A DNA stretch of 64,000 nucleotides, from the NCBI GenBank assembly GCA_025057155.1, contig JANWYD010000001.1, positions 1 to 64,000 of the forward strand. The letters run 5' to 3'. Shown here in pieces: positions 44,584-54,462 of the stretch (the first letter of the stretch is position 1; every line of letters starts with the position of its first letter). The notes beneath the pieces are model-generated. The model saw only the letters and a list, made by a program, of their open reading frames with translations. It did no database searches and was not told where the DNA came from. The translations under genes and the position numbers were made by a program. This DNA comes from Chloroflexaceae bacterium (GTDB lineage: Bacteria > Chloroflexota > Chloroflexia > Chloroflexales > Chloroflexaceae).

Positions 44584-44703
44584 TGTCGTATCCTTTCACC
44601 AGGATGACTGAAGGGGCTACCGTGGCCCCTTCGGGGAAGTCAATAGTACTTCCATCCTATATAACGCTGGCGGATGGGAATATGTTCCATTGTTGGAGAG
44701 AAA

Positions 44704-44733
44704 CGGGAAAAACTGGTCTCCCCATTCCTCTGC
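44704..44733. repeat. dispersed palindrome, family A copy
   Basis: GGGAAAAACTGGTCTCCCC followed by ATTCCTCTGCC; lies in the spacer between the PLD-like and secreted-protein genes, in which no gene is seen. Confidence 0.6.
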
Positions 44734-44818
44734 CCACCGGGGGCATCCGGAAAGGCGCAGCCCCCCGAACGATCCCCCAGGGAACGTTGGCAACCCGGCG
44801 TTCTGGAGGCGTCGAGGT

Positions 44819-45946
44819 TTACACGCAGCGCGCAGGCGCGCGGGCCTGCCGGTAGACGCGGGAAAACTCTTCGGCGAAGGCCCGCGCCAGTACCAGGTCC
44901 TCAATGATTAACAGATTTTCGTCGTTCACCTCCTCGGCGCGGCGCGTGAAGTTGTACGAGCCGGTGATGACCACCCGCCCGTCGAGGATCATCACTTTGT
45001 GGTGCATCGTATGGCAGTTGCCATCGCGGTGGACATCGAGGCCCGCCACGCGGAGGCGCGCATACTCTGAACCCGACCCGTTGGCGTTGCGCGCTTCAAA
45101 GACCACTCGTACCGGCACACCCAGACGGTGACGATTAATCAATGTCTCAGCAATGGCGTCATCGGTGAAGGAGAACGCCAGCACGTCCACGCTACTTCGC
45201 GCCAGGGCCAGATGCTCCAGGATGTGTGCGCGCACCGGCTCGTGCGGCGAGAAGAAGGTGGCGATCGTGGCCCCTGGAAGACGCGCCAGAGGATAGGGCG
45301 TTGCTCCGCCCTTGCGGCTGCCGAAGCGCCCCGCAGCCATGCGCTCGAACTCAGCGGCGTAGTTCGCCACGACCTGGGGCGCCGTGATACGCAACAGGTT
45401 GTTGTTATTGCGGTAGGTGTCGTTCACCGTCACGTTCCACGAGCCGGTCCAGACCACTCGCCGGTCGAGGATGACGAACTTGCTATGCAGAAAGCCGTCA
45501 CTCCGCTCCCAGCTCACGCTCGCGCCGGCCTCTTCGAGCATCCCCGCCCAGCGGGACATAGCTGGATGGTGCAGGCCCTCACGGTCGAGGGCCATGCGCA
45601 CCTGCACTCCCCGGGCGCGGGCGCGCATTAACGCCTCGGCGACGCTGGCCAGGTTGTACTCAAAGCTCGCCAGTTCAATCCGCTCCCTGGCAGCGGCGAT
45701 GTCGGCCAGCAAGGCTCGTTCGAAGGACGGCGCAATCCGGTTGCGCGGCACATCGGGGTAGTGCAACTCCGGCGTGGTGAAGTAAACCGCCACTGTTCCT
45801 CCAGCAGTCAGTTGGGGCCGGTGAGAGCGTCCAGGCAAAGGGACGGCCCGCTCCAGGCAGCCATGGGCTGCCACAACAGCGAGCGCGAGCGCCAGGATGA
45901 TCAGCGTGCGCCTGGAGCGGCGTGGAGCAAGAGTGGCAGGGTCCAT
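44819..45946 (-). CDS. phospholipase D-like protein, two HKD motifs
   Basis: A 375-residue protein with an N-terminal signal/anchor (LIILALALAVVAAHGCLERA) that may be a lipoprotein (Cys near 30). Two complete PLD motifs are visible: LHSKFVILDRRVVWTGSWN (about residue 160) and MHHKVMILDGRVVITGSYN (about 315), so the phosphodiesterase site is intact. These proteins cleave phosphodiesters in phospholipids or nucleic acid. The extracytoplasmic location argues for a lipid or external nucleic-acid substrate, but this is not decided by the sequence. Confidence 0.9.
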   Translation of the reverse strand: MDPATLAPRRSRRTLIILALALAVVAAHGCLERAVPLPGRSHRPQLTAGGTVAVYFTTPELHYPDVPRNRIAPSFERALLADIAAARERIELASFEYNLASVAEALMRARARGVQVRMALDREGLHHPAMSRWAGMLEEAGASVSWERSDGFLHSKFVILDRRVVWTGSWNVTVNDTYRNNNNLLRITAPQVVANYAAEFERMAAGRFGSRKGGATPYPLARLPGATIATFFSPHEPVRAHILEHLALARSSVDVLAFSFTDDAIAETLINRHRLGVPVRVVFEARNANGSGSEYARLRVAGLDVHRDGNCHTMHHKVMILDGRVVITGSYNFTRRAEEVNDENLLIIEDLVLARAFAEEFSRVYRQARAPARCV

Positions 45947-46082
45947 ACGCCACGAAGTCGAGAAGAGTGCAAAAGAATGGAGGGCTGAGCCTGCAAACCT
46001 GGAGGGTCAGGCCCGCGACCCACAAGAAAACCGTTTCAGGAGCGGGAAAGTTACGCTGCCAGAAGAGAAGCGTATGGGCCCT

Positions 46083-47045
46083 CTACCACTGCGATCGCGG
46101 GTCGAGGGCATCGCGGAGGCCGTCGCCGATGTAGTTGATGCTCAGCACCGTGAGGAAGATGAGGAAGCCCGGCCAGAGGACCACCCAGGGAGCGAATTCG
46201 AGGAAGTTCTGCCCATCGTTGAGCAGGCGGCCCCAGGTAGGCGTATCGGAGGGAAAGCCCAGACCGAGGAAGGAAAGCACCGACTCGGTAATGATCGCCG
46301 CGCCGACGCCGAGGGTCGCTGCGACGATGATCGGCCCGAGGGCATTGGGCAGAATGTGGCGGAACATAATCGTTATCTCGCCAACCCCCAGCGCGTGAGC
46401 AGCCTCAACAAACTCTTTCTGTTTGAGCGAGAGGAAGGAACCGCGCACCAGGCGCGCCACGGTCATCCAGTTCAACCCACCGATCACCGTGACGATAAGG
46501 ATAAAAATGCCTCTTTCCGGTCCGAAGGCGCTGCGCAGACTATCACGGAAGAGAAAGATCAACAGCAGCAGCAACGGCACCACCGGCAAAGCCAGAAACA
46601 GATCGGTCAGACGCATAAGCAGGCCGTCAACTCGACCGCCAACGAAGCCGGCTACGGCGCCGATCAGGGTGCCGAGGGTGATGGCGATCAGCATCGCCGC
46701 CACGCCAACCGCCAGCGAGACGCGACCGCCGAGCATTACCCGCGCCAGCACATCGCGGCCCAGGTCGTCGGTGCCCATCGGGTGCGCCCGGCTCGGCGGA
46801 AGCAGGCTCTGCGAGAAGTCAATTTTGCGCGGATCCCCAGGCCAGATCACGGGGCCAACGATGACCCCCAGCATCAGGAAGGCGAACATCACCGTGCCGG
46901 CCACAGCCATGCGATGGCGGCGGAAACGCCGCCAGGCATCGCTCCATAGCGAGCGCGGCGGGCGCAGCGCCTGGGCGAGTGTTGCCGCCTCAAGCGTCGC
47001 GCGCGCTCCCGTAGCATGTTCGACAGGCGGGTTCGCTTCCGACAT
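46083..47045 (-). CDS. oligopeptide ABC transporter permease (OppC/DppC type)
   Basis: A 320-residue inner-membrane permease with six helices and an N-terminal tail. It has PMGTDDLGRDVLARVMLGGRVSL and the EAA cytoplasmic loop FVEAAHALGVGEITIMFRHILPNALGPI, diagnostic of OppC. The ATG at 47045 with CAGGAG upstream is preferred to the longer frame. Last gene of a binding protein-permease-permease operon. Confidence 0.92.
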   Translation of the reverse strand: MSEANPPVEHATGARATLEAATLAQALRPPRSLWSDAWRRFRRHRMAVAGTVMFAFLMLGVIVGPVIWPGDPRKIDFSQSLLPPSRAHPMGTDDLGRDVLARVMLGGRVSLAVGVAAMLIAITLGTLIGAVAGFVGGRVDGLLMRLTDLFLALPVVPLLLLLIFLFRDSLRSAFGPERGIFILIVTVIGGLNWMTVARLVRGSFLSLKQKEFVEAAHALGVGEITIMFRHILPNALGPIIVAATLGVGAAIITESVLSFLGLGFPSDTPTWGRLLNDGQNFLEFAPWVVLWPGFLIFLTVLSINYIGDGLRDALDPRSQW

Positions 47046-47092
47046 CTTCACTCCTGAGCCTGGCGCCGGGGATCGGCGCTCTTTGCGAGGCA

Positions 47093-47112
47093 TTGGAAAC
47101 CGGTTTTCCCCG
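47093..47112. repeat. dispersed palindrome, family A copy
   Basis: TTGGAAACCGGTTTTCC, in the OppB-OppC intercistronic spacer. Confidence 0.6.
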
Positions 47113-47158
47113 CGCTTTTCCAACCAGCGGCGGCGTTGCTTGCGCCCTGCTATCAGGC

Positions 47159-47185
47159 AGGGGCGTGGGAAACCCGGTTTTCCCA
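47159..47185. repeat. dispersed palindrome, family A copy
   Basis: GGGAAACCCGGTTTTCCC with GGGGCGT at its left, directly before the OppB stop; second copy in the same 142-bp gap. Confidence 0.6.
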
Positions 47186-47187
47186 GG

Positions 47188-48147
47188 TCAATCGTACCGA
47201 ATGCGCGGGTCGAGAATCCCGTACAGTACATCCGCAATCAGATTAAACATCACCACCAGCACTGCAAAAATAAACGTAATCGCCATCACCACCGGCGTAT
47301 CGGAGGTCTGGATTGACTTGATCAGCAACTCACCGATGCCATTGATACGAAAGATCTGTTCGGTCACAATCGCTCCGGTGAAGATGGTCGGCACGCCCAG
47401 GGCCAGCAGGGTCACCACGGGGATCATGCTGTTGCGAAACACGTGCCGCAGTATCACCATGCGCTCGCCAAGCCCCTTGGCCCGGGCGGTGCGGGCGTAA
47501 TCGGAGGGCAGGTTCTCCATCATCGCGGCGCGCACGAAGCGCGTGAGTGAGCCGGTCTGGAACAGGGCCAGCACCGTCACCGGCATAATCATCTGGCGCA
47601 CCTGACGGGTGAAGGTTTCCCAGTCGGTGACCCGCAGGGTCGTGTCGTAGATAAAGGGCAGCCAGTTCAGACGCACGGAGAAAATCACGATCAACAGTGG
47701 GCCGGTAAAGAAGGTCGGCACGGAGAAGCCGATGAAGGCGAAGGTCGTGGCCAGGTTGTCGAAGAGCGAATAAGGGCGCACGGCCGAGATGATGCCGATC
47801 GGGATGGCGATGAGGATCGAGACCAGATAGGCCACCCCGACCACCTGCAAGGTCCGCGGCAGGCGCTCGACGATGAGGTTCAGTACGGGAACACGGCTGG
47901 TGAAAGAGTAGCCCCAGTCGCCCCGGACCAGGGCGGCCAGCCATTTGAAGTAGCGAATGTACCAGGGGTCGTTAAGCCCCAGGTTCTCGCGGATCTGGTC
48001 GCGCACCTCGGGCGGCACTGAGGGATCGGCGGCGAACTGCGCCAGAGGGTCGCCGGGAGCAAGGGCGAGAACGGCGAAGATCACCACGCTGATGCCCAGC
48101 AAGGTGGGGATGGCAAAAACGAGCCGGCGGAGAATGTAGCGACCCAT
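47188..48147 (-). CDS. oligopeptide ABC transporter permease (OppB/DppB type)
   Basis: A 319-residue permease with six helices: MGRYILRRLVFAIPTLLGISV at the N-terminus, LAPGDP, and the EAA-type loop YARTARAKGLGERMVILRHVFRNSMIPVV, all typical of OppB. It lies between the binding protein gene and OppC. Confidence 0.93.
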   Translation of the reverse strand: MGRYILRRLVFAIPTLLGISVVIFAVLALAPGDPLAQFAADPSVPPEVRDQIRENLGLNDPWYIRYFKWLAALVRGDWGYSFTSRVPVLNLIVERLPRTLQVVGVAYLVSILIAIPIGIISAVRPYSLFDNLATTFAFIGFSVPTFFTGPLLIVIFSVRLNWLPFIYDTTLRVTDWETFTRQVRQMIMPVTVLALFQTGSLTRFVRAAMMENLPSDYARTARAKGLGERMVILRHVFRNSMIPVVTLLALGVPTIFTGAIVTEQIFRINGIGELLIKSIQTSDTPVVMAITFIFAVLVVMFNLIADVLYGILDPRIRYD

Positions 48148-48155
48148 AGATGTTC

Positions 48156-48178
48156 CTGGGAGGGCTTAGCCCTCCCAG
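48156..48178 (-). terminator. hairpin between binding-protein and permease genes
   Basis: CTGGGAGGGC-TTA-GCCCTCCCAG, a perfect 10-bp stem without T-run. In ABC operons such a hairpin often reduces expression of the permeases relative to the binding protein. Confidence 0.6.
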
Positions 48179-48226
48179 ACCCTTGCCTGGCATGGCTGTC
48201 AAGCGAAGAGCCGCGCTGCTCTCCTG

Positions 48227-50068
48227 TCACTTGTACCAGTTCGCCACATCCCACAGCTCCGCGTCCCATCCGGAGGGGTTGTAGCCCTTGAGATCCTTGC
48301 TGGCGCCGGCGACGCGCGGGCGGGCCACCAGGGGGATCATGGCCACATCGCTGACGATCAGGGCGTCCATCTGGCGAGCGATCTCCACGCGCCTGGCGGG
48401 GTCAAGCTCTTTGCGAAGCTGGTCGCAGAGGGCGTCATACTCGGCGTTTTGCCAGCGCATATTATTGGTGCCGCGCCACTCGTTCTCTTTCTGCGAGGCG
48501 GCGCTGGAAATCCACCCGCAGAGGTGCGATGTCGGGTCGGGTTCGGTAGCGCCAGTGGTATACATCTGGATATCGGCGAAGAAGTGGCCGATGTTGTCGG
48601 GGTTGCCCGGATCGCTGCCGAAGAAAACGCTGCCATCCACGCTTTTCAGTTCGGTCTCCACGCCGATCTCGGCCCAGTTGGCCTTGATCAACTCCTGAGT
48701 CTTCTGACGCAGAGTGTTGACGTTGGTCTGGAAGAGCAGGCTGAGACGCCTGCCATCCTTGACCCGAACGCCATCGGGGCCGCGTGTCCATCCAGCCTCG
48801 TCGAGGAGGCGGTTGGCCTCGGCGATATCCTGATCGCAACCCTTGAAGATATCGGCGACGCTTTCGGCGAAGGGCGGGTACCACAGGAGGGTGCAGGTTG
48901 GATAGCCCGCCGGGCCGTAGAGTTGCTCGGCGATGGCCTTGCGGTCAATCGCCAGGGCCAGGGCCCTGCGCACGTTGAGGTCGGTCAGGAAGGGGTGCGG
49001 CTGGCTGAGCTGGCCGCGCTCCTCGCCCAGGGCCGGATCGGGGTTGGTGAAGTTAATCAACAGGCGCTCGACATTGGCCGTGTTATAGGTGACCAGAATG
49101 CCCTGGCCGCCCTGGTTGGCCAGTTGCTGGAGCACGGCGGCCTCTACCTGGAGGTTCCATGCCCAGTCCACCTCGCCAGCCTGGAGCACGGCGCGGGCCG
49201 CCGAGGGCGCATCGCCGCCGCCCTTCAGCTCCACACGCTTGAAGAAGGGCCGCTCAGGGTCGCGGTACAGTTCGTTGATCTCGTAGATCACCACGTCACC
49301 GGGTTTGAACTCGACTACCTTGTAAGGGCCGGTGCCGATGGGGGCTAGATTGGCCGCCTGACAGTCGGCGGCAGTGGAGGCGGCCTCGCCGACGCACTTC
49401 TCGAACTGGGCCTTCTGGAGAATGGCCCCGCGGGCGCTGGTAAACACCTGGTAGGGATAGCTGTTGGCAGCCTGCCATGTAATCTTCACCGTATAATCGT
49501 CCAGCGCCTCGACCGACTTGATGCCGCGGAAGGCTGCAACGCTCGTACAGGCGGTTTTGGGGTCGGCGCAGTAGTTGTAGGTGAACACCACATCGGCAGC
49601 GGTAAAAGGGGCGCCATCGGACCACTGCACGTCCTTGCGCAACTTCCAGGTGATCGAGGTGAAATCCTGGGCCACGCCGCCATTCTCGACAGTAGGAATC
49701 TCCTCGGCGAGCAGCGGCACGAAGTTGCCCTCAGGATCGATGGCCGCCAGTGGCTCAAGCACCAGCCGCGAGGCTTCAACGTCTTTTGTGCCGACGGCCA
49801 GGTGGGTGTTGAGAATCGTGGGCGCCTGCCAGTAGAGAATGCGCAGTGTATCGCCTTCACCGCGACCGGGACGGGCGGCGGGCGCCTCAGTGGGCGCGGG
49901 CGCCGCCGTGGCGGCGGTAGCGGGCGCCGCCGTTGCCGCGGCAGCGGTGGTGGGGGTCGCCGGCGGCGGGGTGGGCGCCTGTGCGGGGGGAGCGCCGCCA
50001 CATGCTGCCAGAACCATCGCTCCGGTGAGCAGAGCGGCCATCCAGGACCAGATCCGTTGCTGGTTCAC
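48227..50068 (-). CDS. peptide ABC transporter substrate-binding lipoprotein (SBP_bac_5)
   Basis: A 613-residue lipoprotein: signal with lipobox LAACGG, then a Pro/Ala/Thr-rich linker (about 25-70), then the family 5 solute-binding fold with LAEEIPTVENGGV, FTSITWKLRKDVQWSDGAPFTAADVVFT and LNVRRALALAIDRKAIAEQL. GTG start with AGGAG at the proper distance. Captures peptides or other solutes for the two downstream permeases. No ATPase gene accompanies it, so these are shared or elsewhere. Confidence 0.93.
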   Translation of the reverse strand: MNQQRIWSWMAALLTGAMVLAACGGAPPAQAPTPPPATPTTAAAATAAPATAATAAPAPTEAPAARPGRGEGDTLRILYWQAPTILNTHLAVGTKDVEASRLVLEPLAAIDPEGNFVPLLAEEIPTVENGGVAQDFTSITWKLRKDVQWSDGAPFTAADVVFTYNYCADPKTACTSVAAFRGIKSVEALDDYTVKITWQAANSYPYQVFTSARGAILQKAQFEKCVGEAASTAADCQAANLAPIGTGPYKVVEFKPGDVVIYEINELYRDPERPFFKRVELKGGGDAPSAARAVLQAGEVDWAWNLQVEAAVLQQLANQGGQGILVTYNTANVERLLINFTNPDPALGEERGQLSQPHPFLTDLNVRRALALAIDRKAIAEQLYGPAGYPTCTLLWYPPFAESVADIFKGCDQDIAEANRLLDEAGWTRGPDGVRVKDGRRLSLLFQTNVNTLRQKTQELIKANWAEIGVETELKSVDGSVFFGSDPGNPDNIGHFFADIQMYTTGATEPDPTSHLCGWISSAASQKENEWRGTNNMRWQNAEYDALCDQLRKELDPARRVEIARQMDALIVSDVAMIPLVARPRVAGASKDLKGYNPSGWDAELWDVANWYK

Positions 50069-50145
50069 GCTGATCTCCTGATCTAGAGGAACGAACCCTG
50101 TCTCGGAACCATATGCGGTCAGGTTGCACGCTACAAGCGTGAATG

Positions 50146-50170
50146 CGGGAAAAGCCGGTTTCCCCGTGCT
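50146..50170. repeat. dispersed palindrome, family A copy
   Basis: GCGGGAAAAGCCGGTTTCCCC, in the leader of the SBP operon. No gene is seen in 50069-50393. Confidence 0.6.
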
Positions 50171-50216
50171 TGCTCAATGGAAAGCCTTCACACGCAACGC
50201 TATAATGCTGCCCGTT

Positions 50217-50246
50217 AAGGTAACACACTTCTTCTCGGCTTGTCAA
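50217..50246 (-). promoter_or_regulatory. promoter of the peptide transporter operon
   Basis: Minus strand TTGACA (50241-50246), 18 bp, TACCTT (50217-50222), about 150 nt before the SBP GTG. The -10 is weak. Confidence 0.45.
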
Positions 50247-50393
50247 GTTCAACGGGATCTTGAGAGTTTTATCGCATCGTAGAGGGAGGATGCCATCGCA
50301 AAGCATGGAAAATTGTAAAGCGTTATTGGACCGATCAGTTTTCTTCCAGTCCAATATCGTTCCAGTGTGGCGCAGCCGTGCCGCGCTCCGCGC

Positions 50394-51839
50394 TCAATGT
50401 GCGGGCTTGGCGTCGGGCGCGCCAAAGCCGTCGCGGCGAAAGACGATGTTGCCGCCGGCCATGGTCAACATGACCTGGCCCTTGAGGCGCTGGCCGTGCA
50501 GGGGGGTGTTCTGCCCCCGCGAGACGAAGCGTGTCGCGTCCACGGTCCAGGCGGCATCAGGATCGAAGATCACGATGTCGGCGCGGGCGCCGGGGCGCAG
50601 GGTGGCCGGGGAGCGGCCAAGCACCTGAGCCGGTCCCTCGGTCAATCTGGCGACCACGTCCACCAGATCCATTTCGCCGCGATGTACCAGCGAGAGCACG
50701 AGGGCCAGGGCCGTCTCCAGACCGCTGATGCCAGGCGCGGCCAGGCCGTACTCGCACTCTTTCTCGACGCGCGATTGGGGGCTGTGGCCGGTGGCAATGG
50801 CGTCAATCGTGCCATCACGCAGCCCCTCGGCCAGGGCCTCGATGTCCTCCTCGGTTCGCAGCGGCGGGCACACGCGGGTGCTCGGGTCATAGGGCGGCAG
50901 ACGAGTAGGATCGAGCCAGGAGGGCAGTCCCAGTTCCGGGTGGGGGTTGGACTGGCGGCGTTGCGCCGAAGACGCTACAGGCGCCGGATCATGGATGGCA
51001 AGGTTGCCCAGCACCCAGCGATCGGTGAGCGTCAGGTGGTGCGGCGAGACCTCGGCGGTGACACGCACGCCCCGGGCCCTGGCGGCGCGGATGAGGGCCA
51101 CGCCACCAGCAGTGCTCACCTGACAGATGTGCAGGTGAGCGCCGGTCAGTTCGGCCAGGGCGATGTCACGGGCGATCTGCGCCTCTTCGGCGGCGGCGGG
51201 ACACCCCGGCAGACCCAGGCGCGTGCTTACCGCGCCCTCGTGCATGGCCCAGCCAGCGCTCAACCGCGCCTCCTGGCACAGGCTCATCACCGGCAACCCC
51301 AGGGCGGCGGCGTAGGTGAGGGCGTGCCGCATCAAGGCAGCGTCGCTCAGCGCCCGATCTCCGTCGCTGAAGGCGATGCAACCCGCTTCGGCCAGTTCAG
51401 CCAGATCGGCGAGCACGCGCCCCTCGCGGCCCACGGTCAGCGCGCCTATCACGTCCACGTGCACGTGGCCCTCCCGGCGGGCAAGCTCCTGCACCAGCCG
51501 CACCGTCGCCGCTGTGTCGTGGGTGGGATGCTCCGTGGGCATCGCGCAGACGGTGGTGAAACCGCCGTGGGCCGCGGCCAGGGTGCCGCTGGCGATGGTC
51601 TCTTTGTGCTCTTCGCCCGGCTGGCGCAGGTAGGTGTGGAGATCGGTAAAGCCCGGGGCCACCACCGCGCCGCGGGCATCGATGATCTCCACATCATCGC
51701 CCAGCACATGCTGTTCTTCGGCCCGGTCGGCGATTTCGAAGAGGCGCTCCACCTTGCCGTCGGTGACCAGCACGTCGCCTACCGTGGCAACCCGCTGCGC
51801 CGGGTCAATGATCGAGCCGTTTTTGATCAGGTAGCGCAT
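50394..51839 (-). CDS. dihydroorotase-like protein, active site lost (PyrC')
   Basis: A 481-residue amidohydrolase-fold protein that aligns with class I dihydroorotase, but its metal and substrate residues are replaced. HxH is H68-T-Y70, MPNT is MPTE (100-103), the HCED histidine is L187 (SLCQEARL), HVST is QVST (Q240), NPPLR is CPPLR, and TDHAPH is TGHSPQ (G351, Q355). The scaffold phrases PHHLTL, GTIDAIAT and GISGLETALALVL remain. An insertion of about 35 residues precedes CPPLR. It follows pyrR and pyrB, so it resembles the inactive PyrC' that assembles with aspartate carbamoyltransferase in some bacteria; a functional pyrC must then lie elsewhere. ATG 51839 with GAGGT upstream. Confidence 0.88.
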   Translation of the reverse strand: MRYLIKNGSIIDPAQRVATVGDVLVTDGKVERLFEIADRAEEQHVLGDDVEIIDARGAVVAPGFTDLHTYLRQPGEEHKETIASGTLAAAHGGFTTVCAMPTEHPTHDTAATVRLVQELARREGHVHVDVIGALTVGREGRVLADLAELAEAGCIAFSDGDRALSDAALMRHALTYAAALGLPVMSLCQEARLSAGWAMHEGAVSTRLGLPGCPAAAEEAQIARDIALAELTGAHLHICQVSTAGGVALIRAARARGVRVTAEVSPHHLTLTDRWVLGNLAIHDPAPVASSAQRRQSNPHPELGLPSWLDPTRLPPYDPSTRVCPPLRTEEDIEALAEGLRDGTIDAIATGHSPQSRVEKECEYGLAAPGISGLETALALVLSLVHRGEMDLVDVVARLTEGPAQVLGRSPATLRPGARADIVIFDPDAAWTVDATRFVSRGQNTPLHGQRLKGQVMLTMAGGNIVFRRDGFGAPDAKPAH

Positions 51840-51848
51840 GTGACCTCG

Positions 51849-51882
51849 ATGTTGGATTTTGGATTTTAGATTTTGGATTGCT
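51849..51882. repeat. degenerate tandem TTGGATTTT repeat, family E
   Basis: A run of TTGGATTTT/TAGATTTT units in the pyrB-pyrC' gap. Similar runs occur at 57145-57182 and weakly at 42048-42068. Confidence 0.5.
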
Positions 51883-51960
51883 GGTTGATGCGGTGGATAT
51901 GGGCGCGGGTGGTGTCCCGCCGGAGTCTGAACCGATTGCCCGGAATGGCGCGATGATTCA

Positions 51961-51980
51961 GCGGGAAGCCGGGTTCCCCG
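51961..51980. repeat. dispersed palindrome, family A copy
   Basis: GCGGGAAGCCGGGTTCCCCG, between pyrB and pyrC'. Confidence 0.5.
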
Positions 51981-52044
51981 GCGCGCGCCGCCCTCCGGGT
52001 TGCAGGCTACGGCGGTTCCTCCCGGCAGTTTCCCCGTACTCATA

Positions 52045-52989
52045 TCAACCTGCCAGGCGGTACAACAGGGCCATGCGCACGGCGACGCCGTTGGTTGCCT
52101 GTTCTTCAATCACCGCATTAGGAGCAGTGGCGGCCTCGGGCGAGATCTCGACGCCCTCGTTCATCGGGCCGGGATGCATGATCAACACCCGTTTGCCCAG
52201 TCGCGCCAGCCGCTCGGGAGTCAACCCGTAGAGGCGGGTGTACTCCCGCAACGATGGCAGCAGACCGGCCTGTTGCCGCTCTTTCTGCAACCGCAGGAGC
52301 ATTACGACATCGGCGCTGTCCAGCACCGCGTCGAGTTGATAGGAGATCGTCACCTCTGGCCATGTCGCCGTCCAGTACGCGGGCGGGCCGAGCAGCGTCG
52401 CGGGGCCGCAGAGGGTGACGCGGGCGCCCATGCGCGTAAGGCCCCACAGATTGGAGCGGGCCACGCGACTGTGGAGCACATCGCCGACAATGAGCACGTG
52501 GAGGCCGCCGATCTGCCCCAGATGTTCGCGCATGGTATAGAGGTCGAGCAGGGCCTGGGTGGGGTGGGCATGGCGCCCATCGCCAGCGTTGATCACCGAG
52601 CCGCGGAAGTGCTGCGCGACCAGGTATGGCGCGCCAGACTGGCTGTGACGCATCACCACAATGTCGGCGCCAAGGGCCTGGAGGGTGCGCACGGTATCCA
52701 CCAGCGACTCGCCCTTCTCGACGCTGCTGCCGCGGGCGCTGAAGTTGACGATATTGGCCGAGAGGGCGCGGGCGGCCAGTTCAAACGAGATGCGCGTGCG
52801 GGTGCTGTCCTCATAGAACATGTTCACGATGGTGCGCCCGCGAAGGGCCGGCACCTGCTTGATCTCGCGAGACAGCACCTCTTTCATACTCTCGGCAGTA
52901 GTGAGAATCTCCTCGATCTCGGCGGACGAGAAATCGTCTAGATCGATCACGTGGCGACGGCGAGCGCGCTCCGTGGAGGATGTTGGCAT
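52045..52989 (-). CDS. pyrB: aspartate carbamoyltransferase catalytic subunit
   Basis: A 314-residue enzyme for the committed step of pyrimidine synthesis (carbamoyl phosphate plus aspartate). It has the carbamoyl-phosphate motif YEDSTRTRISFELAA, MRHSQSGAPYLVA, NAGDGRHAHPTQALLDLY, LIVGDVLHSRVARSN, VMLLRLQKER and MHPGPMNEGVEI. All catalytic residues appear intact. The ATG at 52989 is taken; the ribosome binding site is weak and GTG 52998 is an alternative. No pyrI regulatory subunit is adjacent, so this fits the dodecameric class that pairs with a dihydroorotase-like subunit. Confidence 0.95.
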   Translation of the reverse strand: MPTSSTERARRRHVIDLDDFSSAEIEEILTTAESMKEVLSREIKQVPALRGRTIVNMFYEDSTRTRISFELAARALSANIVNFSARGSSVEKGESLVDTVRTLQALGADIVVMRHSQSGAPYLVAQHFRGSVINAGDGRHAHPTQALLDLYTMREHLGQIGGLHVLIVGDVLHSRVARSNLWGLTRMGARVTLCGPATLLGPPAYWTATWPEVTISYQLDAVLDSADVVMLLRLQKERQQAGLLPSLREYTRLYGLTPERLARLGKRVLIMHPGPMNEGVEISPEAATAPNAVIEEQATNGVAVRMALLYRLAG

Positions 52990-53018
52990 ACCGTTCACAC
53001 CATTTCTTTGATGGGGAG

Positions 53019-53194
53019 TCCCGCTTTCTCCCCGCCGCTGCCTGTGGAAGGGCCTGGATGGCCCTGCCGCCGGTTGGCGAGGCGCGGGGAAACCTGGTTT
53101 CCCCCTACTCCTGCTAGAAGGACGGGCGTGGGCGGCCCCGCTGCCAGTTGGACCCGCTGCCAGTTGGAGAGGTGCAGGGAAGCCTGGTTTCTCC
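53019..53194. repeat. cluster of family A palindromes within the pyr operon
   Basis: Clear copies at 53084-53105 (GCGGGGAAACCTGGTTTCCC) and 53176-53194 (AGGGAAGCCTGGTTTCTCC), with a weaker one at 53019-53055; each is followed by a CTCCTGC or CTCAGG and GGAAGG block, giving a period of about 75-90 bp. The rest of the 508-bp pyrR-pyrB gap holds C/G-rich hairpins (53267-53300) and no gene. Confidence 0.6.
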
Positions 53195-53497
53195 TTATTC
53201 TCAGGTGGAAGGTTTTGAGCGAGAAGCGGTTTTCGGCATTCCAATGCGCTTACGGTCCTCATCCCCCGCCCCCCTCTCCCGCTTGCGGGAGAGGGGGGGT
53301 TGGTCGTTCCAATGCCCCGGATGACGCATGCGACGCGAGCATGCGCCAGAAAACCCTGCACCTGAGAAGGTTTCTCCTCTCCCCTGCCCGTGGGGAAACG
53401 CTTATTCTCCAGGCCGGGCGTTGGAGCAACAGGCCCTTCCCACGCCCGTGACAGGCGGGCGGGTTTCCCCTTCCCCGGCCACGCACTGCCCGACATA

Positions 53498-54417
<920 letters not shown>

Positions 54418-54433
54418 CATTAAAGGCGCTGGC

Positions 54434-54462
54434 ATTGTAACACCGTGGCGGGGCCGCGTCAA
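54434..54462 (-). promoter_or_regulatory. pyr operon promoter
   Basis: Minus strand TTGACG (54457-54462), 17 bp, TACAAT (54434-54439). Start near 54427, about 380 nt before the pyrR ATG. Confidence 0.8.

Noticed and set aside
50201-50206. Plus-strand TATAAT in the pyrC'-SBP spacer.
   Set aside because: No -35 at a workable distance and no gene downstream on that strand.
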